Shown: positions 9,391 to 17,219 of the stretch, in pieces
Layout of the letters: every line of letters starts with the position of its first letter
Numbering within the stretch: the first letter of the stretch is position 1
Source: an uncultured Clostridia bacterium
Lineage (GTDB): Bacteria; Bacillota; Clostridia; Christensenellales; UBA1242
Assembly (NCBI GenBank): GCA_934778205.1
Contig: CAKVOD010000004.1
Span: 82,491-146,490 of the forward strand
DNA: 64,000 bases
Direction of reading: 5' to 3'
Notes under the pieces: model-generated
Databases searched by the model: none
What the model was told of the DNA's origin: nothing
Seen by the model: the letters and a program-made list of their open reading frames with translations, nothing else
Made by a program: the position numbers and the translations under genes

Positions 9391-10942
9391 TCTTGGAATT
9401 TTGCTGAAAAACAACTTCAACATTTTAATCGGGCAGATAGCGGGCAAGAAAAAGCGCAAGTCGACGCAAGTTGCAACCGCCCTGCTAATTTTGGGGGCGA
9501 TTGGTATTATTGCGATTTACACTTTGCAAGCATACAGTATGTTCAACGGGCTTTCAAAACTGCACCTAGAAAAAGTTTGTATGTTTCACGCAATTTTGAC
9601 AACGCTTGTTGTAATTTGCATCATCGGCATTATGCGAACATCGGCGAATGCGAAAAATAGCGATTCCGATTTTCTATTGTCTTTGCCAATAAAAAAACGC
9701 GACATTATCATTTCAAAAACCATAAACAAGTACTTTTTTGACTTCTTCTTTGCGTTTACATTATTTGTTCCATTTCTTGTGCTTTATCAAGTTTTTGCAA
9801 GTTTTGACGCTAAAATACTGCTATTAGGTTTACTTTTCACATTTTTGTGCCCATTTCTCAGCATTGGTATATCATACATTTGCGACTTTATTATCACGCG
9901 ATTGTTCAATCGTATGCGACTCGGCGGAATACTAAAGTCTTCCACAATTTTGCTGTTGTTTGTTTTAATTATGGCATTACTGCTTGTCAAAACTTTCACA
10001 TACGGCACTGCTGATTATCAAAATCTTGACGCGTATTTTGCTGACCGTCCTATTTCAAACTTTGTTTTATCATTTTTGTTTGACACTAATGTTGTCAATG
10101 TTTGGGGCGTTATATTAGGAATACTAGTTCCATTTGTTTTGGGTATAGTGCTTTACTCAATCAACTACGGCAAAACATTTACTTCCTACTCATCAAATAG
10201 CAAGGTATTAAAATTTAGTCAACCAAATAGCACTCTCAATATGCTTTTCAAAAAAGAAATCTCTACTTATGCCACAACTCCTGCTTACATCATTAACACA
10301 ATCATTGGGCCCGTCGTCATTTTAGTTGTCTCAATCTTTTTATGCACAACGGGCTACTCGGGTATTTGTGATTACTTAGGCATCCAAATTTCAAAAGACA
10401 AGGTTGTCGGTTTTATAACACTTGCCTTTTGCTTATTTTGCGCGACTGCACCGATTTCCGCTTGTTCAATTTCACTAGAAGGTAATAATATGTGGTTGCT
10501 CAAATCTTCCCCTATAAATGAGAAACAATTGTTTTCTTCCAAAGTTTGCGTGCATTTGTGCATTGTAGAACCTTGCATACTTATTGGGGCAACCCTGCTA
10601 TCAATATTTTGGCAACTGAAAATCTTGCAAATTACCGCAATTTTAATATTGCCGACACTTGCTAACTTTATCTTAGCATTTGCTGGAACCTTAATCAACC
10701 TTTGGCAACCAAACTTAGATTGGGACAACGAAACAAAGGTTGTAAAACAAAGTTTATCCGTGTTGCTAACAATGGTGTTGGGCGTTCTACTCGCAGTTGC
10801 ACCATACGGGATATACAAACTTTGTAGCGCCTTGCCGATGTCAGCAACAGTGCTTATCTCAATCGGTTTGTATGTAATTGTACTGACGGTTGCAATAATC
10901 TTGCTTTACACAATCGGTGTCAAAATGTTTAGAGAACTCTAA
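9383..10942 (+). CDS. ABC-2 type exporter permease (519 aa)
   Basis: This large hydrophobic protein has roughly 12 predicted membrane segments arranged as two groups with a soluble stretch in the middle, like the long ABC-2 permeases (putative ABC exporter, YhaP/DUF type) of Firmicutes. The ATG at 9383 overlaps the stop of the ATPase gene and lies about 10 nt after TTGGAG. An alternative ATG at 9374 is too close to that site. It forms a two-gene exporter with the upstream ATPase and is closed by a strong terminator. Substrate unknown; peptide, lipid or drug export are all possible. Confidence 0.85.
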   Translation: MNNLGILLKNNFNILIGQIAGKKKRKSTQVATALLILGAIGIIAIYTLQAYSMFNGLSKLHLEKVCMFHAILTTLVVICIIGIMRTSANAKNSDSDFLLSLPIKKRDIIISKTINKYFFDFFFAFTLFVPFLVLYQVFASFDAKILLLGLLFTFLCPFLSIGISYICDFIITRLFNRMRLGGILKSSTILLLFVLIMALLLVKTFTYGTADYQNLDAYFADRPISNFVLSFLFDTNVVNVWGVILGILVPFVLGIVLYSINYGKTFTSYSSNSKVLKFSQPNSTLNMLFKKEISTYATTPAYIINTIIGPVVILVVSIFLCTTGYSGICDYLGIQISKDKVVGFITLAFCLFCATAPISACSISLEGNNMWLLKSSPINEKQLFSSKVCVHLCIVEPCILIGATLLSIFWQLKILQITAILILPTLANFILAFAGTLINLWQPNLDWDNETKVVKQSLSVLLTMVLGVLLAVAPYGIYKLCSALPMSATVLISIGLYVIVLTVAIILLYTIGVKMFREL

Positions 10943-10944
10943 AA

Positions 10945-10986
10945 CAAAAAACGCTTTTGAATCATTTTCAAAAGCGTTTTTTGTTT
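10945..10986 (+). terminator. Terminator of the ABC exporter operon
   Basis: An 11-bp stem ACGCTTTTGAA/TTCAAAAGCGT with a loop of about 5 nt is flanked by an A tract on the left and TTTTTTGTTTT on the right. Confidence 0.92.
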
Positions 10987-11004
10987 TATTATTCTTGTGT
11001 TTCT

Positions 11005-11247
11005 TCAGTTGTTTGAACAGACCACTGATTTTACATAAACTGTGCAAATACTTTCGTCAACTGTGATTGCTTTTGCTTCATTATTATTGTATTTGTAGTG
11101 CGCAACTTTGTGTGGGTCGCTTGCAGTAGTAATAATTTCAGCCACAGTTACAGTAACTGTTGAATTGTCTCCAGAATAACCGCAAGCGTCAACAACAACA
11201 ACAACGCCTAAAAGTTCTAAAATAACCTTAAAAAAGAGAATTTACAA
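11005..11247 (-). pseudogene. Decayed gene fragment with a virD4-like 5' end
   Basis: An open frame without a start codon reads leftward from a TAA near 11250 to a TGA at 11005-11007. Its first codons give FKVILELLGVVV, matching FKVILKLLGVVV at the N-terminus of the VirD4 protein at 8351. At the DNA level about 36 nt match with only 3 differences. After that the frame diverges into an unrelated stretch (DACGYSGDNSTVTVTV onward) that I do not recognise. It is most simply a rearranged remnant of a second virD4-like locus. The short match means coincidence is not fully excluded. Confidence 0.5.
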
Positions 11248-11263
11248 ATTGCAAATTTTTCAA

Positions 11264-12274
11264 TCATTTTATTATTTCTTCAGCCCATAATGTTACTTCT
11301 TTATCTTTTAAAACAAGTTCTTGACAGTAGCCTTTAACAAGTCTACCCTCGCCACTTTCTAAAAAAACCTTTCTATTCATTGGGTATAAAACTTTTACAT
11401 CTTCCAATTTTTTAATGAACCATTTAGTTTTAAGTTTATTGCCTTCTATTTTAGTTAAAATCAAAGATTTTTTATAATTAAATGTTCCAAATTTGTTTTC
11501 TTTAGCGATATATATTGCATCATTATATATTTCGTCACTTTTATAATTATTTTGTAATTTCTTTTTAAATCTAATCCAATGTGGTTGATTATTTAAAAAT
11601 GGATATATTTCTTCAATATTTTCTGTTTCTTTTTTCTCTTTTATAAATTCCCCATTTTTAAACTTACCAATTATCTCATATCCTACTTTATTTTTATTTA
11701 ACTGTTTAGTTCTATAAACCTGTTTTTTTTCATCAAATGTTAAAATATCTCCAATTTCCATATATCCAAAAATTATATTTTGCTCTTGATTTAGTTTTTT
11801 GTTATAATACAATCCATAAAATAAAATAACATCACCCGCCGAAATCTCACAATTAGTTAAATACCCTTGAGCCTTTCCCCTTTGTCCAAAACTTGCCCTA
11901 AAATTTCTATCAAATTCATTTCCAAAATAATTTTTCAATTGTGGATCTATATGACATTTAAAATTATTAACTTCAACATTATCATATTGTTTAAAACCTG
12001 TTTTATTATAATTCCACGTTATTTTGGCATTAGGTTTAAAATGCTCCTGTTGAACATTTATATTATTAAAAAAATTTTTATAAGTATGTTGGTCTGGCGC
12101 TTCTTTATCCAAAATTGGCATAAATGTAAGTTCTTTATCGGAATCTCCATCAAAAAGAATTAGCTGATTGCAAAAACTTGAATCAAGACCTTTTTTACTA
12201 AGTATAATTTTCGACTGTTTTTTTATTTCCAAATTATTTAACTTGTTTTGCAAATCGTTAGTATTTATTTCCAT
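11264..12274 (-). CDS. Nmad3-like putative nucleotide-modification-associated protein
   Basis: After a 20-residue charged helix, the protein begins KIILSKKGLDSSFCNQLILF. This resembles the start of the Nucleotide-modification-associated domain 3 family (typically RKGFDSS...SPIFPDG). Further matching blocks are CHIDPQL near residue 108, FGQRGKAQGYLTN near 130, GDVILFYGLYY near 148 and PHWIRF near 231. The family is predicted to act with enzymes that make modified DNA bases, often in phages and islands. No catalytic role is established. The gene is more AT-rich than its neighbours and sits between a decayed fragment and a tRNA cluster, suggesting transfer. The family call is from memory of the pattern. 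Confidence 0.65.
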   Translation of the reverse strand: MEINTNDLQNKLNNLEIKKQSKIILSKKGLDSSFCNQLILFDGDSDKELTFMPILDKEAPDQHTYKNFFNNINVQQEHFKPNAKITWNYNKTGFKQYDNVEVNNFKCHIDPQLKNYFGNEFDRNFRASFGQRGKAQGYLTNCEISAGDVILFYGLYYNKKLNQEQNIIFGYMEIGDILTFDEKKQVYRTKQLNKNKVGYEIIGKFKNGEFIKEKKETENIEEIYPFLNNQPHWIRFKKKLQNNYKSDEIYNDAIYIAKENKFGTFNYKKSLILTKIEGNKLKTKWFIKKLEDVKVLYPMNRKVFLESGEGRLVKGYCQELVLKDKEVTLWAEEIIK

Positions 12275-12439
12275 ATTTTCACCATAAATTATCTTGAAAA
12301 TTATATCATAATTTTCTTAAAAACTAATAATCTTAGAACAAAAAAAGTTTTTGCATTAATTTCAAAAATTTTTTTTGTTTACTATCCTAGTATTTCTTCA
12401 AGCAAAGTCAAATTTTTTAAAAATATTATAAAAAAACAG

Positions 12440-12468
12440 TTGACAAAAAAAAAATAATATGATAATAT
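12440..12468 (+). promoter_or_regulatory. Promoter of the tRNA cluster
   Basis: A consensus TTGACA (12440-12445) is followed by an A-rich spacer and by GATAAT (12461-12466) or TAATAT (12463-12468) at -10, about 20 bp upstream of tRNA-Ala. It likely drives the Ala-Ile pair. Confidence 0.75.
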
Positions 12469-12486
12469 ATGAAAGTCGCAAGAGAT

Positions 12487-12563
12487 GGGGGTGTAGCTCA
12501 GCTGGCTAGAGCACCTGCCCTGCAAGCAGGGGGTCATCGGTTCGAATCCGATCATCTCCACCA
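12487..12563 (+). tRNA. tRNA-Ala (anticodon TGC), with C at position 33
   Basis: A full cloverleaf folds. The acceptor GGGGGTG pairs with CATCTCC and includes a G3-U70 pair, the alanine identity element. The D stem is GCTC/GAGC, the anticodon stem CCTGC/GCAGG, the T stem ATCGG/CCGAT with TTCGAAT, and CCA is encoded. The 7-nt anticodon loop reads CCTGCAA, so position 33 is C rather than the near-universal T. Confidence 0.95.
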
Positions 12564-12585
12564 CAACACCTTGCGATTTTCATAT

Positions 12586-12662
12586 AGAGATGTAGCTCAG
12601 CTGGTTAGAGCACCACCCTGATAAGGTGGGGGTCGATGGTTCAAGTCCATTCATCTCTACCA
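12586..12662 (+). tRNA. tRNA-Ile (anticodon GAT)
   Basis: Acceptor AGAGATG/CATCTCT pairs perfectly. The anticodon stem is CCACC/GGTGG with loop CTGATAA, giving GAT with normal T33, and CCA is encoded. It is 22 bp after tRNA-Ala, so the two are co-transcribed. Confidence 0.97.
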
Positions 12663-12782
12663 GAGAGAGTTGGCATTGTCCAACTTTTTTAGAAGAATGG
12701 ACTATCCCCACCCCTCAACCGCCACGAGCAATGCGAGTATAAACTCCCTTGCGTCAATGTGATAGTCCATTCATCTCTACCA
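12644..12782. repeat. Direct repeat of the tRNA-Ile 3' end with an internal inverted copy
   Basis: The last 19 nt of tRNA-Ile (12644-12662) recur exactly at 12764-12782, 120 bp downstream. Between them, GAATGGACTATC (12695-12706) is the reverse complement of 12761-12772. The layout resembles an attachment-site scar or a small element inserted at the tRNA end. Confidence 0.8.
12669..12690 (+). terminator. Terminator after tRNA-Ile
   Basis: A 5-bp stem GTTGG/CCAAC with a 6-nt loop is followed immediately by TTTTTT. Confidence 0.7.
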
Positions 12783-12830
12783 AATAAACGAGTTGAAGGG
12801 TTGGGCATTGCTCAGCCTTATTTAATAAAT

Positions 12831-12918
12831 GGAAGGGTGTCAGAGTGGTCTAATGTGCGATCTTGGAAAGGTCGTGTTGTGAAAGCAACCGGAGGTTCGA
12901 ATCCTCTCCCTTCCGCCA
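12831..12918 (+). tRNA. tRNA-Ser (anticodon GGA)
   Basis: Acceptor GGAAGGG/CCCTTCC pairs. The anticodon stem CGATC/GGTCG carries loop TTGGAAA, giving GGA. A long variable arm typical of serine tRNAs is present, with discriminator G73 and encoded CCA. Total length is 88 nt. Confidence 0.95.
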
Positions 12919-13061
12919 TACATTTTGTTTTGTGTTTAAATCTTGGTTCGGGAGAGGATTTGGACTTTTTTGTTCTAAAAAGTCCACCAAATTCCATTTG
13001 GCGAACCTCCTTCCGGACGTTGACGCTTACGCTATGATACGAATCGCTCTCCCTTCCGCCA
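12898..13061. repeat. Repeat of the tRNA-Ser 3' end with inverted copies
   Basis: The final 21 nt of tRNA-Ser (12898-12918) recur at 13040-13061 with one inserted base; the last 15 nt are identical. GGGAGAGGATT (12950-12960) and CGAACCTCC, located between them, are inverted copies of T-arm segments of the same tRNA. The layout parallels that after tRNA-Ile. Confidence 0.75.
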
Positions 13062-13066
13062 CAGGG

Positions 13067-13112
13067 ACACACGCAAAAGGAGCGTACAAAACTCCGACGC
13101 GTGTGTCTTTTT
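13067..13112 (+). terminator. Terminator after the tRNA-Ser region
   Basis: ACACACGC (13067-13074) pairs with GCGTGTGT (13099-13106), with an inner hairpin GGAG/CTCC, followed by CTTTTT. The rest of 13112-13290 holds another small inverted repeat (GGGTAAA/TTTACCC) and no convincing gene. Confidence 0.65.
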
Positions 13113-13293
13113 CTATGTAAAACAGGGGTAAATTGCCGTTTTTATGGTAGTTTACCCTTTTTGTCGTTTCTTCGCTCATCGCCGTAGGGATTTGTTCTTC
13201 ACCCGCTTTGAAAAGTCGCAAGCCTTTAACGATTGCACAAATAGTATTTTTGCACGATAAGGAGCGTATGATTTCTTCTGTCTTAATCAACGA

Positions 13294-13333
13294 AAAAATG
13301 ACCGACCGCACTCTTATGAACGCAGTCGGTCGT
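13294..13333 (-). terminator. Terminator of the Sel1-repeat gene
   Basis: ACCGAC (13301-13306) pairs with GTCGGT (13325-13330). On the minus strand it is followed by CATTTTTTCG. It lies about 65 bp past the stop codon of the Sel1-repeat gene. Confidence 0.7.
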
Positions 13334-13397
13334 TTGTTTATAAGGTTTCCCTTGCCGGTATTCCGTACTCGAAATACTTTTTAATGGTATTGAACTT

Positions 13398-14981
13398 TTA
13401 TTTACCCATCTTCAAATAAATGTTTTTAATTGCTTCAAGACCTGCTTTTTCGCCGTTCTCTACCGCCTTGCCATACATTTCGATTGCTTTCTTGTAATCT
13501 TTTCGCACGCCGAAACCGTTTTCGTAACAGATTCCGAGATTGTGATACGCAACACCCGAACTGTACTTTTCAGCAGCAGTCCTAAAACACTTAACCGCTT
13601 CTTTTTTGTCTTCTTTCACGCCGTTGCCTTGAAGATAGCAAAGTCCGATATTGATAATCGCCTCGTTCTCGCCGAGATTGTATGCGTCGGTAAACAAATA
13701 AAAGGCTTTTTTATAAGCCGCTTCGGTTTTGACGGTATAGTAGTAATAAAGTCCCACTTGCAGACACGCCGACGGATTTTCGCCTTTCGCGCTCTTTTTC
13801 AGCCAATAAAGTGCCGTTTCCCTGTCGGCGGTCACGCCGTAATAACCGCAAGCATACGCCATACCGAGATTATATTGCGCGGCGGCATTGCCGAGCTTTG
13901 CGGCTCGCTTGAAAAGTTTCAGGGCGGTTTTCTCGTCCTTTTCAAGCCCTAATTCGTCGCCGAGATACGCTTCCGCCATTCGTTCGATTGCGTCCGGAAA
14001 GTCCATTTCCATTGCCATCTGATAATAGAACAGCGCATTTTTGTAATCGGCTTTTTTGGTTTCGTAAATCGTCGCCATACACCAATAAACGCCGACATAA
14101 TCCAAATCGCACTGCGCAAAACAATCGAGCGCGTCGTCATAACGTCCTTTATTATAGTAGTAATACCCCAAGTCAAGCAATGCGTCGTCCTGACAAAGGT
14201 TCGCCGCCTTTTTGAGATAATGAATATACTTTTTTTCGTCGGGTTCTATTCCGTACCAACCTTCTTCGTATATGCGGGCTTGCAAATAAAGGCTTTCGGG
14301 GTCGTTGTGATTCACGCCGTCCGCTAAATACGCCAACCCTTTTTCATAGTCGTGCGGAACAAACCTGTCGTTCAGATACACATACGCCAAGTCAAAATTG
14401 AGAGAGTGATCGCCAAGGCTCAATCCCTTTTCGTACCACTCTATGGCTTTGGGAACGTCTTTCAGTTCTTCATTGTTTAAGTAGATAAAGCCTATCTTTT
14501 TTGCAACCTCTATATCTCCGAGGTAAAAAGCACGCTCGTAGTATTTCAGCGCGTTTTTAACGTTTTCGATCTCGGAATCTTCAATCGGCGTATTGAAATA
14601 ATACAAATCGCCGAGAGATCTTGCCGCTGCCGCCACACCCAAATCGGAGGCTTTGGCGTAACACTCGATTGCTTTTTGAATATCGATTTTTACATAACCG
14701 GTTTCATAGCAAAATCCGAGACGGGCAAAACACTCCGCTTCGCCTTTGTTTGCACCCTCCGTATAAATGTCGAACGCTTTTTTGTATTGAGAGCGGTAAC
14801 CCCAAGTGTCGCCAAGAACAGTATATGCCAAAACGCCGTTGTCGACGGCTTTTTGATAGTAAATCGTTGCAGTTTTGAAATCGCCGTCATCGGAATATAA
14901 ATCGCCGATAGAAACGTAGTACTTCGGCTTTTTTACGGCGAGCCGTTCGTATCTTTTCATTTTATCGCTATTTGTGCTCAT
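13398..14981 (-). CDS. Sel1-like/TPR repeat protein (527 aa)
   Basis: The protein is almost entirely Sel1-like repeats of about 36 residues, with recurring A-x-x-x-L-G-x-x-Y and AIEWYEKGLSLG- or NLGMAYACG-type motifs. At least a dozen repeats form an alpha-alpha superhelix used for protein binding. There is no signal peptide, so it is probably cytoplasmic. It starts 13 bp after the stop of the SUFU-domain gene and is likely co-transcribed. Its DNA is clearly GC-richer than the surroundings (GCC, CGC and CCG codons are common), suggesting acquisition. Related Sel1/SUFU pairs occur as immunity or accessory genes of polymorphic toxins; that role is inferred here. Confidence 0.85.
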   Translation of the reverse strand: MSTNSDKMKRYERLAVKKPKYYVSIGDLYSDDGDFKTATIYYQKAVDNGVLAYTVLGDTWGYRSQYKKAFDIYTEGANKGEAECFARLGFCYETGYVKIDIQKAIECYAKASDLGVAAAARSLGDLYYFNTPIEDSEIENVKNALKYYERAFYLGDIEVAKKIGFIYLNNEELKDVPKAIEWYEKGLSLGDHSLNFDLAYVYLNDRFVPHDYEKGLAYLADGVNHNDPESLYLQARIYEEGWYGIEPDEKKYIHYLKKAANLCQDDALLDLGYYYYNKGRYDDALDCFAQCDLDYVGVYWCMATIYETKKADYKNALFYYQMAMEMDFPDAIERMAEAYLGDELGLEKDEKTALKLFKRAAKLGNAAAQYNLGMAYACGYYGVTADRETALYWLKKSAKGENPSACLQVGLYYYYTVKTEAAYKKAFYLFTDAYNLGENEAIINIGLCYLQGNGVKEDKKEAVKCFRTAAEKYSSGVAYHNLGICYENGFGVRKDYKKAIEMYGKAVENGEKAGLEAIKNIYLKMGK

Positions 14982-14994
14982 ATTGTCTCCTATT

Positions 14995-15645
14995 TTATAA
15001 CGTTGCGAACGGTTTGGACGATATAAGTTTGTAATCGTCGTCGTGCGTGTAAAACTGTTCCATAAGCCAATAAATGCCGTTCGTCCCCTTTTTCAATTTC
15101 TTTGACAGTAACTCTCGCGTTATCGGCATTACCTGAAATATACTGATGTATTTATGCTCGGAAACGTAGCATTTTACGATTTTCGGCGTTTTGAATATTT
15201 CGGGCAACAACAGCACCGCGCCGCAGTATTGCCCGTCGATTCCCATATCGAGCGTGTCCGAAACGGTTATGTTATCTTCTTCGTTGAACGCATATTCCGC
15301 AGTTGCCCAAAGAAGCGAGTTTAACGATAGCCAGTCCGTCGGCGCGTCTTCGTCGTCCGAAGGATTACGAATATCGACGTCGGGCGAAATAAGCATCATA
15401 TACTCGTTGCGGCGATTCGCCTTCCTTCCCCAACCAATTTCACGCTCGGGCATCAGATAATCGCTTGCGCCGATAGTACACAGTTTCCAAAACGGCATTT
15501 CGTCCGTCGGTTTGAAAACAAGCGTCGTAATCGGCTTCATATCTGTCGGCAGGACGTTCTTTTTCAGTTTCAAACTAAAAATCGGTTCTTCGCCGAAAAC
15601 AGTTTTATAATGCTCATATAATTTTTGATGTCGTTTACTTTCCAT
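14995..15645 (-). CDS. Suppressor-of-fused (SUFU) domain protein
   Basis: This 216-residue cytoplasmic protein resembles bacterial SUFU proteins. It has an N-terminal block TLVFKPTDEMPFWKLCTIGASDYLMP, an EYMMLISPDVD segment, a WLSLNSLLWATAEYAF segment and a C-terminal ISIFQVMPITRELL, matching the SUFU pattern of a short strand block, a GxSD motif and a late Q(V/L)xPI(T/Y)xxE motif. In bacteria SUFU domains are frequent immunity proteins of contact-dependent or secreted toxins. It precedes a Sel1-repeat gene in the same GC-richer segment. No toxin gene is visible beside it. A ribosome binding site is weak (GGTTTATGGAAAG). Confidence 0.7.
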   Translation of the reverse strand: MESKRHQKLYEHYKTVFGEEPIFSLKLKKNVLPTDMKPITTLVFKPTDEMPFWKLCTIGASDYLMPEREIGWGRKANRRNEYMMLISPDVDIRNPSDDEDAPTDWLSLNSLLWATAEYAFNEEDNITVSDTLDMGIDGQYCGAVLLLPEIFKTPKIVKCYVSEHKYISIFQVMPITRELLSKKLKKGTNGIYWLMEQFYTHDDDYKLISSKPFATL

Positions 15646-15741
15646 AAACCAATACCCGTTGTTTGTTTTTTATTATTATACCATATTCCTCCACTTTTTT
15701 CAATAGTTCTCCGCCGCCCATCCCAGTGTTTTTATATGTTT

Positions 15742-15756
15742 GGGGTTCAAATCCCC
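15742..15756 (+). other. Orphan tRNA T-arm-like fragment
   Basis: GGGGTTCAAATCCCC has the exact form of a tRNA T stem-loop and is followed by an acceptor-like stretch. No tRNA body precedes it and no CCA follows. It is probably a tRNA 3' remnant. Confidence 0.5.
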
Positions 15757-15824
15757 GTGGACGCCTGCTCCTTTTAAGGCTTAAAAAGACGCTCCTTTTT
15801 GTTCGTCATTGACATTTATATAAA

Positions 15825-15873
15825 ACACAATATATAGTATATTTTATGTGACACTAACTACAATATATAGTAT
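15825..15873. promoter_or_regulatory. Pair of NrdR-box-like palindromes (site A)
   Basis: Two copies of CAATATATAGTAT, at 15828-15840 and 15861-15873, are spaced 33 bp start to start. Each core CAATATATAG fits the published NrdR box CwATATaTwG. A possible promoter overlaps the first box: TTGACA at 15809-15814 and TATAGT at 15833-15838. No rightward gene follows; the SUFU gene starts 180 bp to the left. The rest of 15646-15947 has no gene. Confidence 0.55.
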
Positions 15874-15947
15874 ATGGTAATTTTTTAGGCACATTTTAGG
15901 CACAAAAAAATAAAAAAATGCCAAAATTAATTTGACATTATTTTAAC

Positions 15948-17186
15948 TTATTTCAAAACAACTTTCAAAAAGTTCTTTTTACCACGCTTTAGCAAAATTG
16001 CGTCGTCAATAAAGTCACTTTCAGAAACACATTTGTCAATGTCCTCAACTTTTTCACCGTTTAAACTGACTGCGCCTTGTTCGACCATACGTCTTGCTTC
16101 AGACTTACTTGCAAAGAACCCTACTTGCGCCATAAGGTCAATAAGTTTCATTCCGTCATTGAACGTCGTCTTTTCAAGTTCGACGGATGGCGCATCGGCA
16201 AAGTTGTCCTTTTGGAACATCTCTGTTGACGTTTTTAGTGCTTCATTTGCATCATCTTCGCCGTGTATAAACTTTGTAATTTCGTACGCCATTCTTTGTT
16301 TTGCAACACGAATGTCACCTTTCAAAAGTTCCGCGATTTCTTCAAGTGAAACATTAGTGAGTAGTTTCATAAGTTTTTCAGTATCCTCATCCTTTACATT
16401 GTAAAAGTATTGATAAAACTCGTATGGTGACATCTTTTCTTTCAAAACCCAAACTGCACCGCTCTCAGTTTTGCCCATTTTTTTGCCCTCGCTGTTTGTG
16501 AGGAGAGGTATTGTCATCGCTTGGAACGCCTCTTCATCTTTACCCTCAAGATTGTTGAGTTTGCGCCCATAATCAGCGCCCGCCAAAATATTAGCCCATT
16601 GGTCGCTACCGCCAATTTGCAAAACACAACCATACTTGCGATTGAGATGAACAAAATCATACGCTTGCATCAATTGATATCCCATTTCAAAGAAAGTTAG
16701 CCCCCCCTCATTCATTCGCGACTTACACGCGTCACTTGCGAGCATTTTGCTGACGTTGAAGTGGACGCCGACGTCACGCATAAAGTCAATGTAGTTAATA
16801 TCCTTGAACCAGTCGTGATTATTGACAATGATTGCAGGATTGTCGCCGTCTAGTTTAATAAACTTTCCAATTATTTTTTTCACACTTTCAAGATTTTTAT
16901 TGATGAAATCTTGAGTTACCATTTTGCGCATATCTCTTTTGCCTGTTGGGTCGCCAATCATAGCAGTTGCACCACCAATCAAAACAATAATTTTATGCCC
17001 TGCATCCTGCATTTTGCGCAAAACAATGAGTGGAAAGCAGTGCCCAATGTGCAAACTGTCCGCCGTTGGGTCGATGCCCATATATATAGTGCGTGGCTCG
17101 CCGTCCAAAATTTCCTTAACTTTTTCTTCGTTTGTCATTTGGTAAATGTATCCGCGTGACTTTAAATCTTCAAATAAACTTTGCAT
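15948..17186 (-). CDS. tyrS: Tyrosyl-tRNA synthetase
   Basis: This class Ic aminoacyl-tRNA synthetase charges tRNA-Tyr in the cytoplasm. Visible hallmarks are IDPTADSLHIGH (HIGH motif, residues about 40-51), GGSDQWANI near 190, the KMSKS loop variant KMGKT near 230, and a C-terminal S4 RNA-binding domain (about 350-410). Its 412 residues fit the family. The ATG at 17186 follows AAAGGAG. It lies 33 bp after punA and is probably part of the deoB-punA-tyrS unit. No T-box leader fits into that short gap. Confidence 0.97.
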   Translation of the reverse strand: MQSLFEDLKSRGYIYQMTNEEKVKEILDGEPRTIYMGIDPTADSLHIGHCFPLIVLRKMQDAGHKIIVLIGGATAMIGDPTGKRDMRKMVTQDFINKNLESVKKIIGKFIKLDGDNPAIIVNNHDWFKDINYIDFMRDVGVHFNVSKMLASDACKSRMNEGGLTFFEMGYQLMQAYDFVHLNRKYGCVLQIGGSDQWANILAGADYGRKLNNLEGKDEEAFQAMTIPLLTNSEGKKMGKTESGAVWVLKEKMSPYEFYQYFYNVKDEDTEKLMKLLTNVSLEEIAELLKGDIRVAKQRMAYEITKFIHGEDDANEALKTSTEMFQKDNFADAPSVELEKTTFNDGMKLIDLMAQVGFFASKSEARRMVEQGAVSLNGEKVEDIDKCVSESDFIDDAILLKRGKKNFLKVVLK

Positions 17187-17219
17187 TATTATCTCCTTTG
17201 TGTTTATATTGTTTATTTA

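Noticed and set aside
12758..13120. Short frames through the tRNA-Ser region
   Set aside because: They read through the tRNA gene and its duplicated end and are chance frames.
13027..13311. A 94-residue leftward frame after tRNA-Ser
   Set aside because: It has no clear ribosome binding site, crosses the repeated tRNA end and two hairpins, and matches no family I know, so it is treated as non-coding.
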